From positions 2,232,001-2,296,000 of the forward strand of contig NZ_CAJRAF010000002.1 in NCBI RefSeq assembly GCF_907164905.1: a stretch of DNA of 64,000 nucleotides. The letters run 5' to 3'. How positions within the stretch are numbered: the stretch's first letter is position 1; every line of letters begins with the position of its first letter. Under the pieces are notes generated by a model that worked only from the letters and a program-made list of their open reading frames with translations, searched no databases and was not told where the DNA came from. Below are positions 47,742-55,574 of this stretch, piece after piece. A program made the position numbers and the translations under genes. The stretch is from Dyadobacter sp. CECT 9275. GTDB taxonomy: Bacteria > Bacteroidota > Bacteroidia > Cytophagales > Spirosomataceae.

Positions 47742-48419
47742 TTATGATATAAACCTGAGCGTACCCAACAGCGTCAGCAGACAGGATAACAGCCACTCTC
47801 CGCTCAGCACTATACGCAAATGTTTCAGTGCTTTGGAAACGTGCACTTCCACCGTTTTGGGAGATATCCTAAGCTCGTCAGCAATCTCATGGTACTTTTT
47901 ATTCTCGAAGCGGCTCATCAGGAACACCCGCTGGCACTGTGCCGGAAGCTGACCAATCGCTTCGTTCACCCTGATAAACAGATTATTGTAATGTATCTCC
48001 GCATCCGGCTGCTGGCCGGAACTGGACAGATTGCTTTCTTCAGACGGTTCGAGCGTGTCCGTCCGATTGAACTCTCTCCTCATATACGTATAACATTCGT
48101 TCCGGACCGCTCTGAATAAATAACTGGTGTAGGAACTGGTTATATTTTCATAGGCTTTGGTCCTGTAAAACTGAAAGAATACTTCACTTACCAAATCCTC
48201 CGCAATCTGCCTTGAATAGACAAACCTTACCGCATGACTACATAACGGATTATAAAACCTGCGGAAGAGGAGTTCCAGCCCTTTGCCCGGATCCTGCTCA
48301 AAGGTTGCCCTTATAAAAAAAGCAGAATCTCCTTCCTGTGAAGGCAGATGCTGCGCTTCGGTGGATAACAAAAACGGACTTGTCGTTTGGTTTTCTCCGG
48401 TGAGCAAAGGATCAATCAT
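47742..48419 (-). CDS. ECF-type RNA polymerase sigma factor
   Basis: A 225-residue sigma-70 family factor of the Bacteroidota FecI-like group. Region 2 is seen at about 45-115: GLELLFRRFYNPLCSHAVRF, then AEDLVSEVFFQFY, the core-binding segment, and YLFRAVRNECYTYMR. Region 4 is at about 145-205: IGQLPAQCQRVFLMSRFENK and YHEIADELRISPKTVEVHVS, a helix-turn-helix. The first 40 residues are an extra N-terminal extension of low complexity. It heads the operon sigma-FecR-SusC-SusD and probably transcribes it once released from FecR. Confidence 0.95.
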   Translation of the reverse strand: MIDPLLTGENQTTSPFLLSTEAQHLPSQEGDSAFFIRATFEQDPGKGLELLFRRFYNPLCSHAVRFVYSRQIAEDLVSEVFFQFYRTKAYENITSSYTSYLFRAVRNECYTYMRREFNRTDTLEPSEESNLSSSGQQPDAEIHYNNLFIRVNEAIGQLPAQCQRVFLMSRFENKKYHEIADELRISPKTVEVHVSKALKHLRIVLSGEWLLSCLLTLLGTLRFIS

Positions 48420-48739
48420 AAAGTCTTTTTGTTATGTAATAATTAGAAGACTTTTTTGGACTTAGTTTCCCTTATCCTGGTTGATAAAAATTAAAACTTT
48501 TTTTTGTTATATTAATGTGAGAAGTACATGTGTAACCGAATAAATACTACAACTAGTCCTATTTAACTCAGTATATGGATGGTCCATACTGCCAATAACA
48601 GGAATAACGGACCAGAGAATCCATACGAGATAAGTACAAATACACGGGATAAGGCCAGCGCTGATGGCACCCTCGCGGGAAAAATAAGTAATGAAATGTA
48701 TATGCAAAAAATTAATCGTTTGAGGAAATGGAATAAAGG
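48420..48739. other. intergenic region upstream of the ECF sigma operon
   Basis: A 320-base AT-rich gap. It should contain the promoter of the minus-strand sigma/FecR/SusCD operon, but I cannot point to one. A weak hairpin (CAGTA-TA-TGGA paired with TCCATACTG, 48569-48591) is visible and might end the methyltransferase transcript. The short open frames here have no family-like sequence and are not called. Confidence 0.45.
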
Positions 48740-49342
48740 CTATGCTTGGGCTAATGCAGGCCTAACCGAATGATAATAATGATTCCCCCCCTCATCCTCA
48801 AATTCCCCTATGAGTAAAAGTCCTGACGCTTCCAGCAACTCTTTATATCTTTGTGCTCCAAGCGATATCGATTCCAGCGCTGTGATCGCATCTTCCCATT
48901 TCATTTTTTGAGACGGAGCTGTGAACAGCAGTTTTCCCTCGGTGTAAAGGGCGTTTGCCATTTTTCGGATCACAATTTCCTGCTTCTTTTCAGGTAAAAG
49001 GAATAACAGCCCCCAGGCGATGATGGCATCGAACTGCCGATTGAAAAATGAGGAATCTTCTGCGGCTTCACAGGCGGCAGGAGCATTTGGAAAGTTCTGC
49101 CTGAAAAGCTGAATCATCGAAGGCGACGCATCAATCCCATACAGAGCCAAACCTTCATCTTGTAATGCCCTTGAAACAGGGTCGCCCGTACCGCAACCTA
49201 AATCCAGGACGGTTGCTTTTGGAGGCAACACCTTTCCCCAGCGCCGGACGGATGCTGCGCCGACTCCATTGGTTCCCTTAGAGCGGCAGCGAATAAATGT
49301 TTCTGCGTGGTACTCGTATCCGTTGGATTGATCCATTTTCAT
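48740..49342 (-). CDS. class I SAM-dependent methyltransferase
   Basis: A 200-residue cytoplasmic methyltransferase. Motif I is VLDLGCGTGDPVSRAL at about 45-60, followed by an acidic motif II region (ALYGIDASPSMIQLF) and a motif IV-like segment (FDAIIAWGLLFLLP). The fold is thus complete, but the substrate-binding part gives no clue. The start could be Met1 or Met3. It is a single gene; the divergent or neighbouring genes do not suggest a pathway. Confidence 0.85.
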   Translation of the reverse strand: MKMDQSNGYEYHAETFIRCRSKGTNGVGAASVRRWGKVLPPKATVLDLGCGTGDPVSRALQDEGLALYGIDASPSMIQLFRQNFPNAPAACEAAEDSSFFNRQFDAIIAWGLLFLLPEKKQEIVIRKMANALYTEGKLLFTAPSQKMKWEDAITALESISLGAQRYKELLEASGLLLIGEFEDEGGNHYYHSVRPALAQA

Positions 49343-49446
49343 TCAGGCGTTAGATCACAATATGCTGTACTTCCATTAAATATACTGAGCCGCCTCAATG
49401 ACACCTCTCTATTCAAGGAAAAATTTGAAGGGGCTTTCAAAAAAAA

Positions 49447-49471
49447 ACGTCACGGCCCGGAGCCGTGACGT
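49447..49471 (-). terminator. rho-independent terminator after the GMC oxidoreductase gene
   Basis: A perfect 10-bp GC-rich stem (ACGTCACGGC at 49447-49456 with GCCGTGACGT at 49462-49471) and a 5-nt loop. On the minus strand it is followed by a run of at least seven T residues. It lies 23 bases after the GMC stop codon. Confidence 0.9.
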
Positions 49472-49493
49472 ACAGATTACATACATTGGATAT

Positions 49494-51206
49494 TTATAAA
49501 TTCTTCGCTTTCAATTCTTTCACGGCATGATTGGCCGCTCTGGCCGAAAACGCCATATAGGTAAGTGATGGATTTTGAGTAGAGGTCGAGGTCATACCGG
49601 CACCATCCGTAACAAATACATTTTTTGCAGCATGCAGCTGGCTCCATTTATTAAGCATGGAGGTTTTAGGATCTTTCCCCATTCTTACCCCTCCCATCTC
49701 ATGAATGTCGTTGCCCGGGTTACGGTGTCCGTCATGCGTCCGCACATTTTTAAAACCAGCATTGGTAAACATTTCTGAAACCTGATCCATATAATCTTTG
49801 ATCATTTTTTCGTCGTTGTCGTCATAGTCTACCGAGATTCTGAGCATAGGCATACCAAAAGGATCTTTGGCAGTTTTGTCCAAAGCCACGTAGTTACTCT
49901 CCTTGGGTATGGTTTCTCCCATCATGTGCGAGCCCACACTCCAGTTGCCATAATTGGTTTTTAACAGCCCTGCCTTGAGCGATTCTCCCAAACCATTCCT
50001 ATCGTTATAAGTCATACGGTTAGCAGCAAAACCCGCCGCATATCCCCTCAGAAAGTCCGTTTCCTGCTTGTAAACATTCCTGAAACGCGGTATATACCCA
50101 CTGTTAGGCCTGCGGCCGTCGGTAGTAGAGTCCAGAAACCCTTCATATTCACCGGAAACACTGGCCCGGTAGTTATGAAAAGCGATATATTTACCTAAAA
50201 CACCACTGTCATTTCCCAGACCATCGGGAAAGCGTGAAGATATGGAATTTAACAAAATCAGGTTTGTATTAAGCGCAGAGGCATTTACAAAAATAACTCT
50301 TGCATAAAATTCCATCATCTGTTTCGTGTTTGCATCTATTACCCGCACACCAGTAACTTTTTGTTGCTTATCATCATAGATCACCGAATGCACCACGGAA
50401 TGAGGCCGGAGTGTGAGGTTACCTGTTTTCAGAGCCCAGGGTATGGTTGATGCGTTGCTGCTAAAGTACCCTCCAAAAGGGCACCCCCTTTCACACATTG
50501 TACGATGCTGGCATTGAGCCCTGCCCTGGTCCAGGTGTATCTGCTGCGGATCGGTAATATGGGCTGCCCGTCCAATGATGATATGCCTGTCTTTATATTG
50601 TTTAGATACCTGTTCCTTAAAATACTTCTCAACGCAGTTCAGGTCGTGGGGTTTCAGGAACTCTCCATCCGGCAGTGTATCCAGCCCATCTTTATTGCCG
50701 GTAATACCCGCAAATTTTTCCACATGACTATACCAGGGCGCTATGTCGTCATAACCAATCGGCCATTCCACTGCAAACTTATCACGGGCAGGGCCCTCGA
50801 AATCATACTTGCTCCAGCGCTGAGTCTGACGTGCCCAAAGTAACGATTTGCCCCCTACCTGATATCCCCGGAGCCAGTCGAACGGCTTTTCCTGAATATA
50901 GGGATGTTCGTTATCCTTCGCAAAAAAATGTGCCGACGACTCTTTGAAATTATAACACCGGCTGGCAATGGGATTGGCATCGGTGATTTCCTTGGGCAGA
51001 CGCTCCCGGTGTTCAAATTCCCAGGGCATCATGTTGGTGGTAGGATAATCCTTTATATGCTGTACATCACGGCCCCTTTCAAGGAGTAATGTTTTCATTC
51101 CTTTTTCGGTCAGCTCCTTCGCCGACCAGCCACCGCTAATCCCTGACCCAATCACAATGGCGTCATAGGTGCGGGCTTTTTTACTGTCAATATTAAAGTT
51201 CGCCAT
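49494..51206 (-). CDS. GMC-type FAD dehydrogenase, catalytic subunit, with iron-sulfur Cys motif
   Basis: A 570-residue flavoprotein dehydrogenase of the GMC group. The FAD-binding start is YDAIVIGSGISGGWSAKELT (14-33), and the catalytic C-terminal block is HEMGGVRMG and TDGAGMTSTSTQNPSLTYMA. Cys232, Cys238 and Cys242 form C-x5-C-x3-C (QCQHRTMCERGCPFGG). I recall the same spacing for the 3Fe-4S cluster of bacterial FAD glucose dehydrogenases. There is no signal peptide. The small subunit encoded 49 bases upstream has a Tat-type signal, and family precedent is that the large subunit is exported with it. The likely role is oxidation of a sugar or glycoside (1-, 2- or 3-position) in the periplasm. 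No cytochrome subunit is encoded nearby. Confidence 0.9.
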   Translation of the reverse strand: MANFNIDSKKARTYDAIVIGSGISGGWSAKELTEKGMKTLLLERGRDVQHIKDYPTTNMMPWEFEHRERLPKEITDANPIASRCYNFKESSAHFFAKDNEHPYIQEKPFDWLRGYQVGGKSLLWARQTQRWSKYDFEGPARDKFAVEWPIGYDDIAPWYSHVEKFAGITGNKDGLDTLPDGEFLKPHDLNCVEKYFKEQVSKQYKDRHIIIGRAAHITDPQQIHLDQGRAQCQHRTMCERGCPFGGYFSSNASTIPWALKTGNLTLRPHSVVHSVIYDDKQQKVTGVRVIDANTKQMMEFYARVIFVNASALNTNLILLNSISSRFPDGLGNDSGVLGKYIAFHNYRASVSGEYEGFLDSTTDGRRPNSGYIPRFRNVYKQETDFLRGYAAGFAANRMTYNDRNGLGESLKAGLLKTNYGNWSVGSHMMGETIPKESNYVALDKTAKDPFGMPMLRISVDYDDNDEKMIKDYMDQVSEMFTNAGFKNVRTHDGHRNPGNDIHEMGGVRMGKDPKTSMLNKWSQLHAAKNVFVTDGAGMTSTSTQNPSLTYMAFSARAANHAVKELKAKNL

Positions 51207-51255
51207 AAAATCGGGAAGAAGGAGGAAGAAGGCCGCCAGGCCATTTTCCTCTATT

Positions 51256-51774
51256 TTATTTTTTCACTGGCACACAGCCATGGTAACGTGCAGGAACCAT
51301 TTCATAATGGGTGATATTGGTCATCACATATTCCGAATTCATATACCCCTGGATGGTCAGATTTTTGACCAAACCAAAAAAGGCCTTTTCGTCGGCATCA
51401 TTGCTTTTTTGCAAGTTGCCCAGCAACTCCAGTTTCTGGCTTTGAGTTATGCCCGCAAAAGGCTTTCCGTAAGCCTTGGTACTGGCAGTGTCTATTTTAC
51501 TGATCCCGCTGACAAAATTATCCTGCACATTTTTGTCGTAGCAATCTTTTACCATTTTCTCCACAAACTTATGTACCCCCAGCTCACCAGCTCCCGGGGT
51601 ATCCGTTTTAGGTATAATCCCTTCAACAACCGCCATCAATACCTCCGACTGGTCTGCTGCCAGTAACACACCACCTCTGATACCCGATTTATTCCACCCC
51701 GACGCCCAGGATGACAAACTGGCCAAGGCTCCCATCGTGAGGGCCATATTTTTCAGCGCTACCCGTCTCTGCAT
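51256..51774 (-). CDS. gluconate 2-dehydrogenase subunit 3 family (small subunit of the GMC dehydrogenase)
   Basis: A 172-residue small subunit. It starts MQRRVALKNMALTMGALASL, a twin-arginine-type signal (RR followed by a hydrophobic stretch with SSWASGW). The mature part has the family helices: VLMAVVEGIIPKTDTPGAGE, then GVHKFVEKMVKDCY, and GYMNSEYVMTNITHYEMVPA followed by RYHGC near the end. In this family the small subunit carries the export signal and is needed for maturation of the GMC subunit. The gene lies 49 bases before the GMC gene, in operon. Confidence 0.9.
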   Translation of the reverse strand: MQRRVALKNMALTMGALASLSSWASGWNKSGIRGGVLLAADQSEVLMAVVEGIIPKTDTPGAGELGVHKFVEKMVKDCYDKNVQDNFVSGISKIDTASTKAYGKPFAGITQSQKLELLGNLQKSNDADEKAFFGLVKNLTIQGYMNSEYVMTNITHYEMVPARYHGCVPVKK

Positions 51775-51934
51775 TTCTTATCTTAAAAAAGTGAATAATT
51801 GTTTATACTAATGTACCAACTCTTAAGCAAACAATCCTAATCGTCATTGCTTTGTTAAAGAGAAACCGGTGCGTTTCTCCGCAAAGATTCTGGAAAAACC
51901 AGGACACATCGATACCGAAATAAATACCTTACAA

Positions 51935-53176
51935 CTATTCTTCCAGAAAATCCAGATCCCTCCCATGCGTTTCGGGGACAGTGAGGATACAAAAAATACC
52001 AATAAAAAAACACAGTACTCCAACCATCGCTCCCGAATTGATGACCGAAAACGATTCCTTAAAGGATGCAAATAATGTTGTCATCAATACCACAGTACCT
52101 CTCACCATATTGGGAATGGTGGTGGCCGCCGTTGCTCTCAGATTGGTACCAAACTGTTCGGCGCCGATGGTCACAAACATAGCCCAGTAGCCGATCCCAA
52201 ATCCTAAAAAGCCTGCAATGGTATACAAATGGGATGCTTTGCCAATACCTCCGTATAAATAAATGACGCTGAATATCAACGTAAATACCATCAGGTAAAA
52301 TACCGCCCGCTTCCGGGATTCAAGCCAGTGGCTCAAAAACCCACTGCACAAATCTCCCATGGACAATCCTACATAACACCACATGATGGATAACCCGGGT
52401 TTGATCGGCTCCGCAATGCCCAGCGCCTTTCCGAATTCGTTACTGAAAGTCGCCAGAATCCCGATTACAAACCAGGTGGGCAGGCCTATCCCAATACACT
52501 TCAGATAACGTGCCAGCCTGTCTTTGTTATTAAAAAGCGCGAAAAAATTTCCCTTTTCAATATGCTTTTGATTCTTGACATCTTTAAAAATGCCCGATTC
52601 AAATACCCCTATCCTTAACAGCAGCAGGGAAATACCCAGCCCTCCGCCAATGAAATAGGCATACCGCCAGTCGAAAAACTCAACGGTAAAATAGGCCACC
52701 ACTGCGCCCAGGAGACCGATACCCGCCACCAGGGAAGTACCAATGGCACGAAGATGCTTGGGGAGTATTTCGGATACCAGCGTGATACCCGCGCCTAACT
52801 CACCCGCAAGACCTATCCCTGCAACAAAACGCAGGATTTTATAAGTAAACGGGTCCTGGACAAATCCGCAGGCAATGTTTGCCAGGGAATAGGTAATAAT
52901 GGAGCCGAATAGTACAGACAATCGTCCTTTTTTGTCTCCTAAAACACCCCACAAAATTCCCCCGAGCAACAGCCCGGTCATTTGCCAATTGAGAATACTG
53001 GCGCCTACAAGTGAAATGTCGGCTTCTGAAAGGCCTAGGGAAACAAGACTGGGTATCCGGACGATGCCAAAAAGCAGCAGATCGTAAATGTCAACAAAGT
53101 AACCGAGGGCTGCAACAATAACAGGGGCACTAAATAAATGAGATGAATTTGAACGTGTTAAGGTTTGGGTTTTCAT
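51935..53176 (-). CDS. MFS transporter
   Basis: A 413-residue inner-membrane carrier with about twelve membrane segments. The family loop motif between helices 2 and 3 reads LWGVLGDKKGRLSVLFGS. Helix 4 has ILRFVAGIGLAGELGAGITL and helix 5 LVAGIGLLGAVVAYF. These resemble organic-acid/proton symporters (aromatic-acid or metabolite:H+ type) more than sugar porters. It precedes the GMC dehydrogenase pair on the same strand with a 160-base gap, and a perfect palindrome lies just upstream of its start. It could carry the oxidised product or a related acid, but this is only a guess from position. Confidence 0.85.
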   Translation of the reverse strand: MKTQTLTRSNSSHLFSAPVIVAALGYFVDIYDLLLFGIVRIPSLVSLGLSEADISLVGASILNWQMTGLLLGGILWGVLGDKKGRLSVLFGSIITYSLANIACGFVQDPFTYKILRFVAGIGLAGELGAGITLVSEILPKHLRAIGTSLVAGIGLLGAVVAYFTVEFFDWRYAYFIGGGLGISLLLLRIGVFESGIFKDVKNQKHIEKGNFFALFNNKDRLARYLKCIGIGLPTWFVIGILATFSNEFGKALGIAEPIKPGLSIMWCYVGLSMGDLCSGFLSHWLESRKRAVFYLMVFTLIFSVIYLYGGIGKASHLYTIAGFLGFGIGYWAMFVTIGAEQFGTNLRATAATTIPNMVRGTVVLMTTLFASFKESFSVINSGAMVGVLCFFIGIFCILTVPETHGRDLDFLEE

Positions 53177-53218
53177 TTAATATCAATGGGTTTTCAGGAA
53201 TGAGTACAATATTATGCA

Positions 53219-53244
53219 AATAGCCGGACATATGTCCGGCTATT
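53219..53244. promoter_or_regulatory. perfect 26-bp palindrome upstream of the MFS gene
   Basis: AATAGCCGGACAT directly joined to its reverse complement gives 13 bp per arm with no spacer. It lies 42 bases before the MFS start codon and 66 bases after the lipocalin-like stop on the minus strand. With no loop and no T-run it fits an operator for a dimeric repressor about as well as a terminator. Confidence 0.55.
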
Positions 53245-53310
53245 GTACAGTTAATTCAAAAAAATGTTACTATCGAAACCAGGACAATTACCTCCAGATT
53301 CCGTTTTAAA

Positions 53311-53784
53311 TCAGACTTTCTTAAGAACAATCGTTGTCTTGTAGGTTTTCCCATCTGTAATTTCTTCGTAAGACCATTTCATCTCGCTGCCGTTCACCTC
53401 AAGATCATATTCGTCAACGGTACTGCCGTCTATCAGTTGAATTTTATTTCCAACCACTTTCCATTTCGACGGCTCTCCAAAAATATCGGTGCCTTCATCG
53501 CTGCAATCGGACGGCACAGTTCCGCCCACAGTACCATCCGGTTTCATGATGATCGTGACCCGGTACAGACAATCGTTTCCGAAGAATTCAGAATAAAACT
53601 TGAGCATATCCGTTATCCCTTCATACGCAGGAGTTATGTTCATGGCTGTCATTTTCCAGCTACCTTCAACTCCTTTTGACGTCGGTACGGGATCTTTGTC
53701 TGAATCCTTTTTGCAGGAAAAAACAGCAGCGGCGATCAGGATAAACAATACCGGAACTCTTGTAAAACTTCTTACTTTTTTCAT
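53311..53784 (-). CDS. lipocalin-like domain lipoprotein
   Basis: A 157-residue exported protein with a lipoprotein signal peptide (VFSC, Cys24) followed by a Lys/Asp-rich linker (KKDSDKDPVPTSK). The rest is a small beta-barrel pattern: GVEGSWKMTAMNI at the start, a helix-like insert, then IIMKPDGTVGGTVP, WKVVGNKIQLIDG and TYKTTIVLKK. The GSW start and strand spacing fit the lipocalin-like domains common in Bacteroidota lipoproteins. The ligand is unknown. It is on the same strand as its neighbours, 115 bases after the first oxidoreductase gene, but may have its own promoter. Confidence 0.75.
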   Translation of the reverse strand: MKKVRSFTRVPVLFILIAAAVFSCKKDSDKDPVPTSKGVEGSWKMTAMNITPAYEGITDMLKFYSEFFGNDCLYRVTIIMKPDGTVGGTVPSDCSDEGTDIFGEPSKWKVVGNKIQLIDGSTVDEYDLEVNGSEMKWSYEEITDGKTYKTTIVLKKV

Positions 53785-53899
53785 GGCTTAATTTTTACGG
53801 TGTTAAAAAATTTATTTCGCCACGAAATTAGATCCGGTATCTTTTAAAAAAAATCACATCCTATTGAACGGTATCACAACCGATTTAACGGTTACAAAA

Positions 53900-55552
53900 T
53901 TATTCAAATACCAGTTTCTGCTTATCCTTGAGCAACTGAGTTTTCAGCTTTTCATAATCAATATCCTGCACGGCGGTTTTGGCATCAATAGCCTGCACGG
54001 CAGCGGAAGCGGCGCTTTGCCCCAGTATCATAAATACAGGCTCCATCCTGATGGAACCATAAGCGATATGTGAACTGGACAAACAAACCGGTACCAGCAA
54101 GTTCTGACATTCGGCTTTTTTAGGCGTCAGCGACTCGTACGAAATGCTGTAAGGCGTTTTGGGATGCACCCCTATATCTCCCTCATTCTGTACATATCCG
54201 TCGGCTTTAACGTAACGCTGGGCATTGTGAGCGTCCAGCGAATAAGACCCCATTCCGACCGACTTGGTTATCGCCTGTTTTCCAAGTGTTTCACCTTCTG
54301 TCATCACATGCTGGCCAATCATCCGCCTGGCTTCTCTCACATAAATCTGATGAGGCCAGCCTCCGTTATCCTTAAATTCGTCCTTGGGCAATCCCCATTT
54401 TCTCATCTCCGTCTGCACATCTGCTGGCACAGCAGGATCATTGGAAAGAAAGTACATCAACCCTTTCTGATATAACTCATGCTCTTTGATGATTTGCTTC
54501 CGCCGTTCATAAGTTGCGTCGGGGTAGTCATAATTCTGTCCAATGAAGTCGGTGCTGAAAGGGCCATGGTTGTTGGTATCCGTTTTTTTGTTTGGTATCG
54601 GATCGTACTTGTCAAAAGTTTCAGTCCAGCCCGCTTTGTAAACTCTGGCGAGGAGCTCGTACTTGGCCGCATCGTACCCTTCCGGTTTTGGAAATGGAAT
54701 GCGGTTGTCAGGATTCGCCGACAGACACATCCGGAAACAGTAGGCCTGAATTTTATTATCCCCTTCTCCTTTTTTACCAATTTTTTCGGCAGAAACATAA
54801 GGAAGCAAACCACTTTTCGGATCGCCTTCTTTTTTATAAGGACTGATATTCTTTTTAAAATGATGTCCATGCTGAAAAACCTCAGGCTGAATCCCGTTCC
54901 ATAGCTCCCCGTAAACACTGTTTGCTTCACGTCCTACGTGGTATTTCACTCCTGCGGCAGCCATCAGGTCGCCCTCATAGGTTGCATCAATGAACATTTT
55001 CCCGCTGAATACCTTCCCCGAAAGTGTTTTGATCGAAACAATTCTGCCATTTTTTTTCACCACTCCTTTGGCCCGGTTAAGCCATTCGTTCCGGTATACT
55101 TTTATGTTATTTTCCTTCACGAAATCTTCAAAAACCTTTTCTGCTACATGAGGCTCAAAAATCCACATGGTGCGCTCCTTACCGTCCATGGCCGGGGTGC
55201 CCTGCCCCTTGTTGCCATACTCTTCCTTTTTCTGCCACTTCCATGCTTCCGGCTTGTCATACTCCATGTAAACCCGGTGATAGAAATCACGTGCCAGACC
55301 TCCGATCACCGATTTATTGCCGGTATCGGTGAACCCAAGGCCGCCGGAAGAAAGTCCGCCAAGATGTTTGTCCGGTGAAACAACCAGTACCGTTTTACCT
55401 TGCCTGGCCACCTGTACCGCCGCTGTAACCGCAGCGCTGGTTCCTCCGTAAATTATTACATCAGCGTCATAACTGTCTTTAATGGCCGCCGTACCGGGTA
55501 TCTGCCAACAAACTGCAAAGGCCAGCAATAAACATGAAAAAATTTGTTTCAT
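53900..55552 (-). CDS. exported FAD-dependent oxidoreductase, short type (last of four)
   Basis: A 550-residue periplasmic flavoprotein of the FAD_oxidored (PF12831-like) family. Signal peptide MKQIFSCLLLAFAVCWQIPG; FAD-binding start VIIYGGTSAAVTAAVQVARQ (33-52) and HLGGLSSGGLGFTDTGN. The family blocks are all present: MWIFEPHVAE, MFIDATYEGDLMAAAGVKYH, YVREARRMIGQHVMT, NLLVPVCLSSSHIAYGSIRM with Arg502 and Glu504, and the AAVQAIDA helix near the end. There is no C-terminal accessory domain. Substrates of the family are not established. It is the fourth oxidoreductase gene of the SusCD operon, 22 bases after the preceding long paralogue. Confidence 0.88.
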   Translation of the reverse strand: MKQIFSCLLLAFAVCWQIPGTAAIKDSYDADVIIYGGTSAAVTAAVQVARQGKTVLVVSPDKHLGGLSSGGLGFTDTGNKSVIGGLARDFYHRVYMEYDKPEAWKWQKKEEYGNKGQGTPAMDGKERTMWIFEPHVAEKVFEDFVKENNIKVYRNEWLNRAKGVVKKNGRIVSIKTLSGKVFSGKMFIDATYEGDLMAAAGVKYHVGREANSVYGELWNGIQPEVFQHGHHFKKNISPYKKEGDPKSGLLPYVSAEKIGKKGEGDNKIQAYCFRMCLSANPDNRIPFPKPEGYDAAKYELLARVYKAGWTETFDKYDPIPNKKTDTNNHGPFSTDFIGQNYDYPDATYERRKQIIKEHELYQKGLMYFLSNDPAVPADVQTEMRKWGLPKDEFKDNGGWPHQIYVREARRMIGQHVMTEGETLGKQAITKSVGMGSYSLDAHNAQRYVKADGYVQNEGDIGVHPKTPYSISYESLTPKKAECQNLLVPVCLSSSHIAYGSIRMEPVFMILGQSAASAAVQAIDAKTAVQDIDYEKLKTQLLKDKQKLVFE

Positions 55553-55574
55553 TTGATTTTAAGATTTGGATAAA

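Noticed and set aside
48579..48773. 64-codon plus-strand frame in the gap before the ECF sigma operon
   Set aside because: It overlaps the end of the methyltransferase gene, has no recognisable pattern and no promoter; treated as chance.
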